From: Hyphomonadaceae bacterium
GTDB taxonomy: Bacteria; Pseudomonadota; Alphaproteobacteria; Caulobacterales; Hyphomonadaceae
Direction: 5' to 3'
DNA length: 64,000 nt
Assembly: GCA_016714495.1 (NCBI GenBank)
Contig: JADKDU010000001.1
Location: 434,001 to 498,000, forward strand
Below are positions 1-8,113 of this stretch, in pieces (the stretch's first letter is position 1; each line of letters begins with the position of its first letter). A program made the translations under genes and the position numbers. Below the pieces are notes generated by a model that saw nothing but the letters and a program-made list of their open reading frames with translations, did no database searches and was not told the origin of the DNA.

Positions 1-503
1 TGCACCATTGCTGGATGATGAAACCGCGAGCTGGCGTTGAGGATCATCTTCGCCGCGCCATCGATCGACTTCAGCGACCAATCCCCTGCTTTCACGCCAT
101 CGCGCAGGATTTCGCTCACTTCATCAATTAGACGCGCGATGTGGCGCGCCACCACCTCATGCGCATCCGCCGTGACTGACCCGTAGACCGCGAACATTTC
201 CGGGTCATCCAGAACCTTCTTTCGCTTCACCTCAGCCAGCGTTCGCACCCAGGCCTTCAGCCGCTTGGGCGCAGGCGTTTTCTTGTCCGCCGTGATCTTC
301 GTCAGAGGCGCCATCACCTGCACCAGCCACCGCTCGGCGACCGCATCGAACAGCGCGCTCTTCGAGGCGAAGTGCTTGTAGACGTTCGAATGGCTCATAT
401 CCAACGCCCGCGCGACGTCCACGACGCCGGTTTTCGCCGGGCCGTGGCGTCGCAGCTGCTCGACAGTTGCATCGAGAATGCGGTCGCGGATTGAATTACT
501 CAT
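1..503 (-). CDS. TetR/AcrR-family transcriptional regulator (partial, runs off left edge)
   Basis: The reading frame opens at an ATG at 503 and is still open at base 1, so about 167 residues are visible and the C-terminus is missing. The N-terminal residues 1-55 carry a TetR-type DNA-binding domain: a first helix starting IRDRILDAT, then a helix-turn-helix ending MSHSNVYKHFASKSALF, which is the usual TetR pattern of S/H-x-x-x-Y-x-H/Y-F-x-x-K. The rest is a helical ligand-binding domain with no recognisable ligand. It lies 34 bases downstream of the aldo/keto reductase on the same strand, so the two probably form one operon, and a palindrome upstream of that reductase (1567-1594) is a plausible self-operator. 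Family assignment is firm; the ligand is unknown. Confidence 0.85.
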   Translation of the reverse strand, partial: MSNSIRDRILDATVEQLRRHGPAKTGVVDVARALDMSHSNVYKHFASKSALFDAVAERWLVQVMAPLTKITADKKTPAPKRLKAWVRTLAEVKRKKVLDDPEMFAVYGSVTADAHEVVARHIARLIDEVSEILRDGVKAGDWSLKSIDGAAKMILNASSRFHHPAMV

Positions 504-537
504 CTATCGGGTAGATCACCCATTCATCGCCCCCAGT

Positions 538-1530
538 CTACTGCTCCGAGTCGAGCATCGCCATCTGTTCGGGCGCATAGCGCGCGCCCGCCGTCGCGCC
601 GACGGGCGCGGCCGCATCGATCCGCGCCAGGTCGTCCGGCGTGATCGTCACATCCAGCGCACCCAGGGCGTCCACGAGCCGTTCCCGCTTGCGGGCGCCA
701 ACCAGCGGCACGATATCGTCCCCGCGCGAAGCCACCCATGCAATCGCCAGTTGCGCCACAGAGCAGCCTTTCTCGTCCGCAATCGCCTTCAGCGCCTGCA
801 CGAGCGTCAGGTTCTTGCCCAAATTCTCGCCCCGGAAACGTGGCGAATGCGAGCGGAACCCGCCTATCGATCCTCCGCCCAGCGCGCTTTCGCTGATCAG
901 CCCGCGCGACAGCACGCCATACGCCGTCAACCCGATTCCCAGCTCGCGCAGCACCGGCAGGATCTTGTCCTCCACGCCGCGTGTCAGGATCGAATACTCG
1001 ATCTGCAGATCGACGATGGGATGAACTTTGTGCGCCCGCCGGATCGTCTCCGCACCAGCCTCGCTCAGCCCGATATGGCGGACATAACCCGCCTTCACCA
1101 GATCAGCGATCGCGCCCACCGTGTCCTCGATTGGAACCATCGGCGACACCCGCGCTGGGCGATAGATGTCGATATAATCCACCCGCAGACGCTTAAGCGT
1201 GTAGGCAACCGCCGTCTTGGTCGACGCCGGATCGCTGGCAAAGCCCAGGAACGCTCCATCCGGGGCGCGTTGCGCGCCATACTTCACCGAGAGAATGGCC
1301 TTGTCGCGCTTGGACACCTGCTTCAGCACCTCGCCAATCAGCATCTCGTTGTGGCCCATGCCATAGAAGTCGCCCGTGTCGATCAGCGTGATCCCCGCGT
1401 CCAGCGATGCGTGGATGGTCGATATCGATTCCCCCTCATCGGCCGCCCCATAGAAATCGGACATTCCCATGGCCCCGAGACCAAGCGCGGAAACGGTCGG
1501 GCCTGTAGGGCCAAGTTGTCGTGAAAGCAT
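538..1530 (-). CDS. Aldo/keto reductase
   Basis: A 330-residue NAD(P)H-dependent aldo/keto reductase of the large TIM-barrel family, reducing aldehydes or ketones in the cytoplasm; substrate unknown. The N-terminus LGPTGPTVSALGLGAMGMSD, the TGDFYG motif with catalytic Asp and Tyr, and the ILSVKYG lysine fit the family. The usual catalytic-His segment reads DIYRPARVSP, so the classical histidine is replaced; this Pro-Ala-Arg form is common in this subfamily. I chose the ATG at 1530 because AGGAGAG lies just upstream; an ATG-like start at 1575 would add 15 atypical residues. First gene of an apparent operon with the TetR regulator, which suggests induction by a small reactive compound. Confidence 0.9.
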   Translation of the reverse strand: MLSRQLGPTGPTVSALGLGAMGMSDFYGAADEGESISTIHASLDAGITLIDTGDFYGMGHNEMLIGEVLKQVSKRDKAILSVKYGAQRAPDGAFLGFASDPASTKTAVAYTLKRLRVDYIDIYRPARVSPMVPIEDTVGAIADLVKAGYVRHIGLSEAGAETIRRAHKVHPIVDLQIEYSILTRGVEDKILPVLRELGIGLTAYGVLSRGLISESALGGGSIGGFRSHSPRFRGENLGKNLTLVQALKAIADEKGCSVAQLAIAWVASRGDDIVPLVGARKRERLVDALGALDVTITPDDLARIDAAAPVGATAGARYAPEQMAMLDSEQ

Positions 1531-1566
1531 GGCTTCTCTCCTGTGCTGGACGAGAAATGAGGAGTG

Positions 1567-1594
1567 AAGTAACAATAGTCAATATCTGTTACTT
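1567..1594. promoter_or_regulatory. Candidate TetR operator between aldo/keto reductase and fghA
   Basis: Perfect 8-base arms AAGTAACA and TGTTACTT are separated by 12 bases in an AT-rich stretch. The site lies 37 bases upstream of the aldo/keto reductase start and overlaps a TTGACT sequence on the minus strand that could be its -35 box. Size and symmetry fit a TetR-family operator, and the tetR gene is the second gene of that operon, so autoregulation is the simplest reading. This is inferred from position; binding is not shown. Confidence 0.5.
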
Positions 1595-1706
1595 GTTATT
1601 TTTGTCATCCGGCCCGCGCCTTTGAGCGCGTGCGTGACGGATCGTTTTTCCGCACTATACGAAACGGAGACCGTGCATGCGGTTTTCAGTCAGAGGGGGA
1701 AAGCAC

Positions 1707-2549
1707 GTGACAGCGATTGAAACCGTCAAAACCCAACGCGTCTGCGGCGGCGAGCTGCGCTATTGCAAACAAGCCAGCAGCGTCACGGGCACGCCGATGA
1801 CGTTCAGCGTCTTCACGCCTGAAGGTCCCGGCCCCTTTCCGGTCCTGCTATGGTTGTCCGGGCTTACCTGCACCGAAGACAATTTTACGACAAAGGCCGG
1901 CGCTTATCCCGCCGCCGCCGAGCACGGCATGATCATCGTCGCACCCGACACTTCCCCGCGCGGCGACACTGTCGCTAACGATCCCGCCTATGATCTCGGC
2001 CAGGGCGCCGGCTTCTATGTCGACGCCACGCAGACGCCTTGGGCGCCGCACTTCAAGATGGAAGGCTACATCACCGATGAGCTCATCGCGCTTATCCGCG
2101 CAGGTTTTCCCGCCGATCCGGTGAAGCTGGGCATATCGGGTCATTCCATGGGCGGGCATGGCGCACTCACACTTGCCCTGCGCCATCCGGATCTCTTCCG
2201 TTCGGTCTCTGCTTTCGCGCCGATCTCATCGCCGATGAACTGTCCCTGGGGCGAGAAAGCCTTCACCGCTTATCTCGGGCCCGACCGCGAAACCTGGCGT
2301 AAACACGACGCCTGCGAACTCCTCCGCGAGGGCGCCAGCCACGGTTATTACGACGACATTCTCGTCGATCAGGGCCTCGCCGATCCCTTCCTCACCGCCC
2401 AGCTGAAACCCGAATTACTGGAACAGGCATGCCGTGAAACCGGGCAAAAGCTCACGCTTCGGATGCAGCACGGCTACGATCACTCATACTTCTTCATGGC
2501 CAGCTTCATTGCGGATCATATTGACTGGCACGCCCGCCGCCTCATTTAG
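1707..2549 (+). CDS. fghA: S-formylglutathione hydrolase
   Basis: Hydrolyses S-formylglutathione to formate and glutathione in glutathione-dependent formaldehyde detoxification (EC 3.1.2.12), cytoplasmic. The alpha/beta-hydrolase (esterase D) fold is shown by LSGLTCTEDNF near residue 50, the nucleophile motif GHSMGGHGA, the acid in QGLADPFL and the C-terminal HGYDHSYFF histidine. I prefer the GTG start at 1707 (280 residues, family size about 278) because GAGGGGGA sits seven bases upstream; an ATG at 1677 would add ten residues. The partner formaldehyde dehydrogenase is not adjacent, although a GFA-family protein is encoded 4 kb away. Divergent from the aldo/keto reductase. Confidence 0.93.
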   Translation: MTAIETVKTQRVCGGELRYCKQASSVTGTPMTFSVFTPEGPGPFPVLLWLSGLTCTEDNFTTKAGAYPAAAEHGMIIVAPDTSPRGDTVANDPAYDLGQGAGFYVDATQTPWAPHFKMEGYITDELIALIRAGFPADPVKLGISGHSMGGHGALTLALRHPDLFRSVSAFAPISSPMNCPWGEKAFTAYLGPDRETWRKHDACELLREGASHGYYDDILVDQGLADPFLTAQLKPELLEQACRETGQKLTLRMQHGYDHSYFFMASFIADHIDWHARRLI

Positions 2550-2669
2550 TCGCAACAGCCGATAATCCAGATAGCGTATATCTATTAGACATGCCTGCGC
2601 GACCGGTATAATGCGCTCTCCGGTTGGGTTGAGATTCGGCTATTGTCCTTACAATCATAAAGGCTGTCT

Positions 2670-3008
2670 ATGGCGTCCCGGCTTCCCAATATCGACAATC
2701 TCTCATTGTCTGACCTCACTGAATTGTCCGCGCGTGTTCAAAAAGCGATCGCGTCGAAGAAAGACGAGGAACGGGGCGAAACTTTGAATGCGCTCAAGGC
2801 GCTCGCGCAGGCGAAGGGCTACAGCCTTGACGAGTTGCTTGGCAAAGGCCCAGGCGGCCGCCGCCAGCGTTCGGACAAGGGCGTAAAGCTCAAGCCGAAA
2901 TACATTGGGCCCAACGGCGAAATCTATACGGGCCGCGGCCCCACGCCAAAATGGCTCAAATCGCTCGAACGCAAGGGCGAAAAGCGCGAGAAGTTTCTCG
3001 CCAAATAG
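2670..3008 (+). CDS. H-NS family nucleoid-associated protein
   Basis: A 112-residue small basic DNA-binding protein. The N-terminal half (about 1-60) is a charged helix suited to dimerisation, followed by a KGPGGRRQR linker. The C-terminal residues 75-100 carry the H-NS DNA-binding motif in the form YIGPNGEIYTGRGPTPKWLK, with the conserved GRG-x-x-P-x-W. Such proteins bind the minor groove of AT-rich DNA and silence genes. It stands alone and is followed by a strong terminator hairpin at 3029-3056. Confidence 0.88.
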   Translation: MASRLPNIDNLSLSDLTELSARVQKAIASKKDEERGETLNALKALAQAKGYSLDELLGKGPGGRRQRSDKGVKLKPKYIGPNGEIYTGRGPTPKWLKSLERKGEKREKFLAK

Positions 3009-3028
3009 TCTTCCGGCCCCAGAACTAG

Positions 3029-3056
3029 AAACGGCCCGGAGCAATCTGGGCCGTTT
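3029..3056 (+). terminator. Rho-independent-like terminator after the H-NS gene
   Basis: Perfect 9-base arms AAACGGCCC and GGGCCGTTT with a 10-base loop, starting 20 bases after the H-NS stop codon. The right arm ends in TTT and is followed by GCGTTC, so the U-tract is short. Placement directly after an isolated gene supports a terminator. Confidence 0.7.
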
Positions 3057-3194
3057 GCGTTCGCGCGGAACGCTTCAGGCGCTGGCCGGCGGCCTCAACC
3101 TGACAAAACCTCATGAAAACGCGGGCAAAATCGGCCGCTCGCGGCAGCCTTGCGCTCGTCTTAGGCCGCGCGTATATCCCTGCGCCTCAACCTT

Positions 3195-3271
3195 GGTGGG
3201 ATAGCTCAGCCGGTTAGAGCGCAGGACTCATAATCCTGAGGTCCCCGGTTCGATTCCGGGTCCCACTACCA
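3195..3271 (+). tRNA. tRNA with CAT anticodon (Met elongator or Ile2)
   Basis: A complete 77-base cloverleaf: acceptor arms GGTGGGA/TCCCACT, D-stem GCTC/GAGC, anticodon stem CAGGA/TCCTG with loop CTCATAA, T-stem CCCGG/CCGGG with loop TTCGATT, and encoded ACCA at the end. The anticodon CAT reads AUG, or AUA if lysidine-modified. Absence of the initiator-type C1:A72 mismatch and of three G:C pairs at the anticodon stem base argues against tRNA-fMet. Elongator Met is slightly favoured, but Ile2 cannot be excluded from sequence alone. Confidence 0.93.
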
Positions 3272-3381
3272 CTTCCCGCCACTGCATCGCGCAATCCCCG
3301 GCATCTTGTCGGCCAGCGATCACCGGACTAGCTTGCGGCAAAACATTGCTGGAAACACCGGCTTTTTCGGGAAACGCTAAA

Positions 3382-3891
3382 ATGAACAAGCTTGCGATTG
3401 CCGTCCTGTCCTCAATCCTGATTGGCGCAACAGCCACGCCCGCGATCGCCCAGGCCACAACCGCGCCAGCCGTCGCCCAGAAAGCCTCGCCCCCAGCGGG
3501 CTTCGAAAAGCTCGGCTGGCTTGCTGGCACGCGCTACATCGACCGCGGCAATGGCGTGAAATCCTACGAGACGTGGACGGGCATCTCCGCCGGCCTCATC
3601 ACGGGAGCGGTCGCGTCCGCAACGAATGGCGGTCTCGCAGAATTCTTCGTCATCGGGCCGAACGAAGAAGGCGTTTATGGCATGAAGGTCGCCAACACGA
3701 CGAAGGGCCTCACCAACTGGACCTTCCGCCCGATGGTTCTTCTCGAACCGAAGAAGATCAAATTCGCGGACGCAACCGGAAGTTTCAGCATCGAGTCCAC
3801 GCCCGACGGCGGCATCCATAACATTGCGACGCGCATTGCCGACGGCAAGGAAACGCAGTCAGGCGAATGGTTCTGGCTGCCGATGAAGTAG
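3382..3891 (+). CDS. Secreted protein of unknown function
   Basis: A 169-residue protein starting with a clear signal peptide (Met-Asn-Lys, a hydrophobic run, cleavage after ATPAIAQ at about residue 24). The mature part has FEKLGWLAGTRY, YETWTG, and ends SGEWFWLPMK, a pattern like the DUF6265-type beta-barrel proteins that start with a W-L-x-G motif and have a mid E-x-W. No catalytic residues are recognisable. I chose the ATG at 3382 because it begins the signal peptide; an upstream ATG at 3346 adds 12 residues before it. Stands alone between a tRNA and a hairpin. Confidence 0.7.
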   Translation: MNKLAIAVLSSILIGATATPAIAQATTAPAVAQKASPPAGFEKLGWLAGTRYIDRGNGVKSYETWTGISAGLITGAVASATNGGLAEFFVIGPNEEGVYGMKVANTTKGLTNWTFRPMVLLEPKKIKFADATGSFSIESTPDGGIHNIATRIADGKETQSGEWFWLPMK

Positions 3892-3925
3892 ACCTCAACA
3901 AGCAGACGCTGCATCCAAGACAAGA

Positions 3926-3953
3926 GAGAGGCGCCGGTTGCCCGACGCCTCTC
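3926..3953. terminator. Hairpin between convergent genes, possible terminator
   Basis: Perfect 8-base arms GAGAGGCG and CGCCTCTC with a 12-base loop, 35 bases after the secreted-protein stop and 85 bases beyond the end of the decayed oxidoreductase on the other strand. There is no following T-tract on either strand, so intrinsic termination is only possible. Confidence 0.4.
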
Positions 3954-4037
3954 CGGATTGGGCCCTGGGTTGGGGGACGGGCCCTCTCGTCCCCTTGATG
4001 CCAAAAAGATTGCCGCGTGAGTGTAATGCTTTGTCGC

Positions 4038-4574
4038 TCAATCGAGGTGATTTGGCGCCGCGAGCAGGAACACCGTGCGCTGCGTGCCGCCGTCCTCCGC
4101 CCACAACCATTCGACGTCGGCCAGGGGCGCAGTCTTTGTAGCCATCCGGAAGCCGCCCGGCGCCGCCGCGTGCAGCACGCCACAAATCGCAGCAACGAGG
4201 CGATCCATCGGAATGCTGCCGATGCCGCTGCCCATCATGTCGATCGCCGACGAGCGCAGCACAGCGCCCGGCAGTGTGATCTCGCCCCCAGTCGCCGCGC
4301 CGACCTGGACGAACCGGATCGGGCGCGCCTCCGGGCCCGCCCTCGCCCCAGCTATCAGAATACGTTCTGCGATGACGCCCCAAAGATGGTCGATCACGAC
4401 ATCGACGCCTGAGGCGAACGCGCGCTCCAGACGCCCATTCAGGTCAGGATCGCCAAGGGCGACGATCTCGTCGGCGCCGATCTCGCGCAACGCTGCCAAC
4501 GCCCGCAAATTCCGCCTTGTGGCGATACTCTTCCGCGCGCCGAGAAACTTTGCGCCATTTTCGAGACATGGCCC
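4038..4574 (-). pseudogene. MDR-family quinone/alcohol oxidoreductase, 5'-truncated remnant
   Basis: Only the C-terminal half of a medium-chain dehydrogenase/reductase remains. The frame can be read from 4574 to the stop at 4038 and contains GARKSIATRRN, LREIGADEIVALGD, VDVVIDHLWG and IRFVQVGAATGGEITL, which match the cofactor-domain helix, the IGAD segment and the strand-glycine region of zinc-type alcohol dehydrogenases or NADPH:quinone reductases. A TGA stop in the same frame lies at 4575-4577 and no N-terminal catalytic domain is found upstream, where the FAD oxidoreductase ends at 4640. The only start codons in the open part are weak (TTG at 4508). It is best read as a gene remnant left by deletion. 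Confidence 0.75.
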
Positions 4575-4639
4575 TCAAGCGAAGTCGAAACTCTTGCGCG
4601 CCTCATGCGTAAATTCGCGGACGCCCTCAACGCAATCGG

Positions 4640-5773
4640 CTAGACTAGCCTCGCCGCCATCTCGCCGACCGCCAGCGAGGATGTCAGCCCCGGACTCTCG
4701 ATCCCGATCAGATTGACCAGTCCCGCAACGCCATGCGCCTCCGGTCCGTCGATTAGGAAGTCCGCGCTCGGCTGTCCCTTGCCCACGATCTTCGGTCGCA
4801 CGCCCGAGTAGTCCGGCGACAGCGCGCCATCCTTGAGCCCCGGCCAGTACCGTCGCACTTCGCGATAGAAATGCTCGGCACGCTTGGGATCCACTTCATA
4901 GTCGAATGGCGGCTTCGCCCCTTCAGGCAGCCATTCCGCATCCGGCCCAAGCCGCGTCCGCCCGCCGAGATCAATCGCCAAGTGCAGCCCCTGCGTCGCC
5001 GAATTGTGCATCGGATAGATCAACCGGGCGAACGCCGCCCGCCCGCCCGCGACAAAGTACGAACCCTTCACCCAGTACATCCGCACGCCGCTGTATTTGG
5101 GTCCACCCTCGATCGATCGCGCCACCGGCAACGCCTGATGTCCCGCCGAATTCACCACCGTCCGCGCCCGGATGCGCGATGGCGACGCCCCACCCGTCTC
5201 GATCTCGATCCCGTCCTGCGTCACCGCGCCACGCACCACGGGCGTATCGAGCACAAGCGATCCGCCGCGATCCTCGAACTCGCCCTGCAGCGCGAGAAAA
5301 TATCCATGGCTGTCGAACAGCCCAGACACTTCGGTATGGATCGCCACACGCACCTCGGGATTCAGCGCCGGCTCCAGCCGCCGCGCCTCTGCCCCATCGA
5401 TCAGCCGCGTCTCTTCAACGCCATTGGCCAGCGCCCGCTGCAACAGCGCCGGCGTCGCCGCCGCCTCGCCATCATCGACCGCTACCACAAGCTTCCCGCA
5501 CTTGTGCGCCTCGACGCCATGCGCCGCGCAATACTGATAGAGCTTCCGCCGCCCCTCGACACACAGCCGCGCCTTCAACGAGTCCGTAGGATAATACAGC
5601 CCTGCATGGATCACCTCGGAATTGCGCGACGACGTCTCCGTCGCAATAGCGCTCGCCGCCTCCAGCACCAGCACCTCGCGACCCTTCAGCGCCAGCGCCC
5701 GCGCACATGCGAGCCCCACCGCCCCCGCCCCAATCACGACTGCATCCGCATCGAACGTATCCATGCAGACCAT
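4640..5773 (-). CDS. FAD-dependent oxidoreductase, L-2-hydroxyglutarate dehydrogenase-like
   Basis: A 377-residue member of the D-amino-acid oxidase (DAO) superfamily closest in pattern to LhgO, which oxidises L-2-hydroxyglutarate to 2-oxoglutarate. The N-terminal Rossmann motif VVIGAGAVGLACARALA binds FAD; the SSRNSEVIHAGLYYP segment, with its HAG-x-YY, is characteristic of the L-2-hydroxyglutarate group. The end has LIGIESPGLTSSLAVGE, the usual C-terminal FAD-contact region. Two ATG codons (5773, 5764) are possible starts with no clear ribosome site. It stands alone upstream of the decayed MDR gene. Exact substrate is inferred. Confidence 0.85.
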   Translation of the reverse strand: MVCMDTFDADAVVIGAGAVGLACARALALKGREVLVLEAASAIATETSSRNSEVIHAGLYYPTDSLKARLCVEGRRKLYQYCAAHGVEAHKCGKLVVAVDDGEAAATPALLQRALANGVEETRLIDGAEARRLEPALNPEVRVAIHTEVSGLFDSHGYFLALQGEFEDRGGSLVLDTPVVRGAVTQDGIEIETGGASPSRIRARTVVNSAGHQALPVARSIEGGPKYSGVRMYWVKGSYFVAGGRAAFARLIYPMHNSATQGLHLAIDLGGRTRLGPDAEWLPEGAKPPFDYEVDPKRAEHFYREVRRYWPGLKDGALSPDYSGVRPKIVGKGQPSADFLIDGPEAHGVAGLVNLIGIESPGLTSSLAVGEMAARLV

Positions 5774-5829
5774 GGGTACGGCGAATTTGGCGAATGTGAA
5801 GCCCGCCCCGGAAAATGGATCGTAACCGC

Positions 5830-6192
5830 CTAGTCCGGACGGCGCAGGCTCATGATATAGGCTGCAAGGTCGCCAACAGCGTTATCATTGAACATGAAAG
5901 TTGGCATTATCGGGTGCGTCGTCCGCATCCACTGCTTCAGCTGTTCAGCCGTCATGCCCCCCCGGTTTGCGACCTCGGGAAAGCCCGGCGCGTTCACGCG
6001 CGTGCTTGGCAAGACGCCCTTGATCCCTATGTCATGGCATTGGACGCAAACCTGCTGCGCGACCGCACTCCCACGATAGACATCAAGGGCAACGGGTTGG
6101 GGAGGGGGCGCCGCCTCTGGCGGCGGCGCACGCGCAGCGTCCGTGCAGCCCAGCAGCAGCCCGGAAAGCGCCGCGGCCAAGCCCTGTTTCAT
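5830..6192 (-). CDS. Class I c-type cytochrome lipoprotein
   Basis: A 120-residue exported haem protein. The start at 6192 gives a lipoprotein signal (LSGLLLGC, lipid Cys at 16) and is preceded by AGGTG; an upstream frame extension to 6327 lacks a signal. After a Pro/Ala-rich linker, the haem motif CVQCH is at residues 49-53, and Met96 or Met100 in HPIMPTFMF is a candidate sixth ligand. The end DLAAYIMSLR is the typical C-terminal helix of small soluble cytochromes c. It would be anchored in the periplasm and shuttle electrons; partner unknown. No oxidase genes are adjacent. Confidence 0.85.
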   Translation of the reverse strand: MKQGLAAALSGLLLGCTDAARAPPPEAAPPPQPVALDVYRGSAVAQQVCVQCHDIGIKGVLPSTRVNAPGFPEVANRGGMTAEQLKQWMRTTHPIMPTFMFNDNAVGDLAAYIMSLRRPD

Positions 6193-6310
6193 CACACACC
6201 TATGAAAACCCAATCCAGCTTGGTTCCAATTCGGGTTCAGCGATTTGATCCGCATCAAACCACACGGCCTGTCTGCCTTGGACGCTGCCTCTGCTTTCAG
6301 GGTTCCCCGC

Positions 6311-6538
6311 GTGACGCAGTACACCACATCGGTTTATCCGCTGCGATGCCGCAACTGCGGTGGAGATGGCTACATTTCCATTTCTGAAAACGGTCATCGT
6401 GATTGGCATTTCACCGCAGTCGGCTTTGTTGGGTTGGCGGTCAATCGGCACAATCCGCCCAACTCCGTTTTCCGCTGCAACGCTTGCGGATCGCCACTGG
6501 TTCGGGTTGATCCCGGACAACCCCGAAAAGCCACGTGA
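6311..6538 (+). CDS. Small protein with two CxxC motifs (zinc-ribbon-like)
   Basis: A 75-residue frame starting at GTG 6311 (open from 6245). It has CRNC near residue 13 and CNAC near residue 57, separated by an aromatic-rich stretch (GHRDWHFTAVGFVG), which is the layout of a small zinc ribbon. It ends five bases before the GFA gene on the other strand, leaving it in the gap between two minus-strand genes. The Cys pairs and neat fit make it likely real; no function is recognised. Its start is uncertain, with no strong ribosome site. Confidence 0.5.
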   Translation: MTQYTTSVYPLRCRNCGGDGYISISENGHRDWHFTAVGFVGLAVNRHNPPNSVFRCNACGSPLVRVDPGQPRKAT

Positions 6539-6543
6539 TGCCG

Positions 6544-6960
6544 CTACTCCATCCCCGGATAGCGCGTGAATTCCGGCAAGGCATGCGCCGTCGCCATCCA
6601 CCCGATCCGCTCAGCCACCTGTACCTGCACCGCCGGCGCCATGATCACGTCCGGATCATCCAGCGTCGCGCTTTGCACATCGATCTGGTCCTTGAAAATC
6701 TGATCGTTGGTATAGAACAGCCCCGTCCCACAATCCGCACAGAAATGCCGCCGCCCATGCTCGGACGACGCGCGCACCTTTGGCGCCCCCTTGATCACCT
6801 TCACATCGCCCGCCGCATAAAGCGCCCACGCCACCAGCGGCGCGCCCGAAGCCCTTCGGCAGTCCGTGCAATGACAGATCGAATTCCGCTCCGGCGGAGC
6901 GCTCGCCTCATACCGCACCGCGCCACAGTGACACCCGCCCTGATGCATCAACGCCTCCAT
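6544..6960 (-). CDS. GFA-family (Mss4-like fold) zinc protein
   Basis: A 138-residue protein of the GFA/CENP-V family. Zinc ligands appear as GGCHCGAVRYE near residues 8-18, CHCTDCRR near 31-38 and FCADCGTGL near 74-82. Family members were named glutathione-dependent formaldehyde-activating enzymes, but that activity is doubtful for most, so function is unassigned. Start chosen at ATG 6960 (a second ATG at 6948 begins MHQGGCHCG); the longer frame to 7071 begins with an atypical Cys-rich leader. It is isolated on its strand. Confidence 0.85.
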   Translation of the reverse strand: MEALMHQGGCHCGAVRYEASAPPERNSICHCTDCRRASGAPLVAWALYAAGDVKVIKGAPKVRASSEHGRRHFCADCGTGLFYTNDQIFKDQIDVQSATLDDPDVIMAPAVQVQVAERIGWMATAHALPEFTRYPGME

Positions 6961-7305
6961 GTTCTGGTGTAGCAAGCATGGGCATAGCAGCGGACATGGG
7001 CAATTGTACCCCCGGTCATTGCTGACATTCCGCTGGCAACAATCTACCGCGCCCGTGGAATGCCAAGGCAAGCACAGACGATCTCATGCCAGAACAACCG
7101 CAGCAGCTCACGCGTCCCGGTGATCAGCCGCGTTCAGATGCGCCATTCTCACTCGACGCACGCCAATCTTGATGGCTGCTCATCAGGTTGGAGAGGCTTG
7201 CTCGCCATTTCTGCGCCGGGTCGTTGCTGACACGGCATGGGCAATAGTACAGAACCGCCTTGGCCGAAGGAGGGGATCGGTCAGATCTTGATTCACGGGG
7301 TTGAT

Positions 7306-8112
7306 ATGAAGAACAACACTGCTAATCAAACGCGTCTGCTCGCGCTGGCCGAGCGCATGGTGGCCCTTGGTTACTGGCAGTTTGAAATCGCCAGCCGGAA
7401 AATCACCTGGTCCGATGAGGTCTTTCGGATCCATGGCCTGCCGCGCGGCAATGTCGAGCCCGACTACGCGCAGCTGCTCGAACTCTATCATCCGCAAGAT
7501 CGCGAAGTTCTCGCCAATCTTGTCGATCGCGCCCTGAGAACTGGCGAGGGCTATGATTTCGAAGCGCGCGTGTTCAGGCCCGACGGCGCAATGCGCCATG
7601 TCATCGCCATGGCCGAATGCCTACGCAACGCAAATGGCGAAGTCGAATCACTGTACGGCGTTTTCCAGGACGTGACCGACCGCAACCAGTCCGAACGTTT
7701 CGTCCGTACGCTGACTGCGAACATCCCCGCGATGGTCGGCTACTGGGACCCGTCGCTTCGCTGCTGTTACGCCAACGAGAAATATCGCGAATGGTTCGGC
7801 CGTACGCCCCAGCAGATGACCGGCATCACCATGCCCGAACTCATGGGCGACGACCTCTTCCGCCGGAATGAGCCTTATGTTCGCGCCGCCCTCGCGGGCT
7901 CGCCGCAACGCTTCGAGCGAACACTTACCAAACCCGGCGGCGAAAGCGGTCACACGCTGGCTCAGTATATTCCGGACATTGACCATCATGGTCAGGTGCT
8001 TGGCTTCTACGTGCTTGTCACAGATGTGACCGAGCTGAAGGAAACCCAGCTGCAGCTGGAGAAAAGCAACCTTGCTCTGCGTGGAGCGCTGGAGCGCGCC
8101 AGAACGCGCTAG
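7306..8112 (+). CDS. PAS-domain protein without output domain
   Basis: A 268-residue cytoplasmic sensor with two PAS folds. The first (about 20-130) includes GYWQFEIASRKITWSDEVFRIHG and ends GVFQDVTDRNQ; the second (about 135-255) includes IPAMVGYWDPSLRCCYANEKYREWFG and ends YVLVTDVTELKETQ. After this only a short coiled coil (LQLEKSNLALRGALERA) follows before the stop, exactly where a kinase or GGDEF domain usually begins. The stop is one base from the stop of the convergent indolepyruvate oxidoreductase. It may be an adapter-type PAS protein, or a sensor that lost its output domain. ATG 7306 has GGGG upstream. Confidence 0.85.
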   Translation: MKNNTANQTRLLALAERMVALGYWQFEIASRKITWSDEVFRIHGLPRGNVEPDYAQLLELYHPQDREVLANLVDRALRTGEGYDFEARVFRPDGAMRHVIAMAECLRNANGEVESLYGVFQDVTDRNQSERFVRTLTANIPAMVGYWDPSLRCCYANEKYREWFGRTPQQMTGITMPELMGDDLFRRNEPYVRAALAGSPQRFERTLTKPGGESGHTLAQYIPDIDHHGQVLGFYVLVTDVTELKETQLQLEKSNLALRGALERARTR

Positions 8113-8113
8113 C

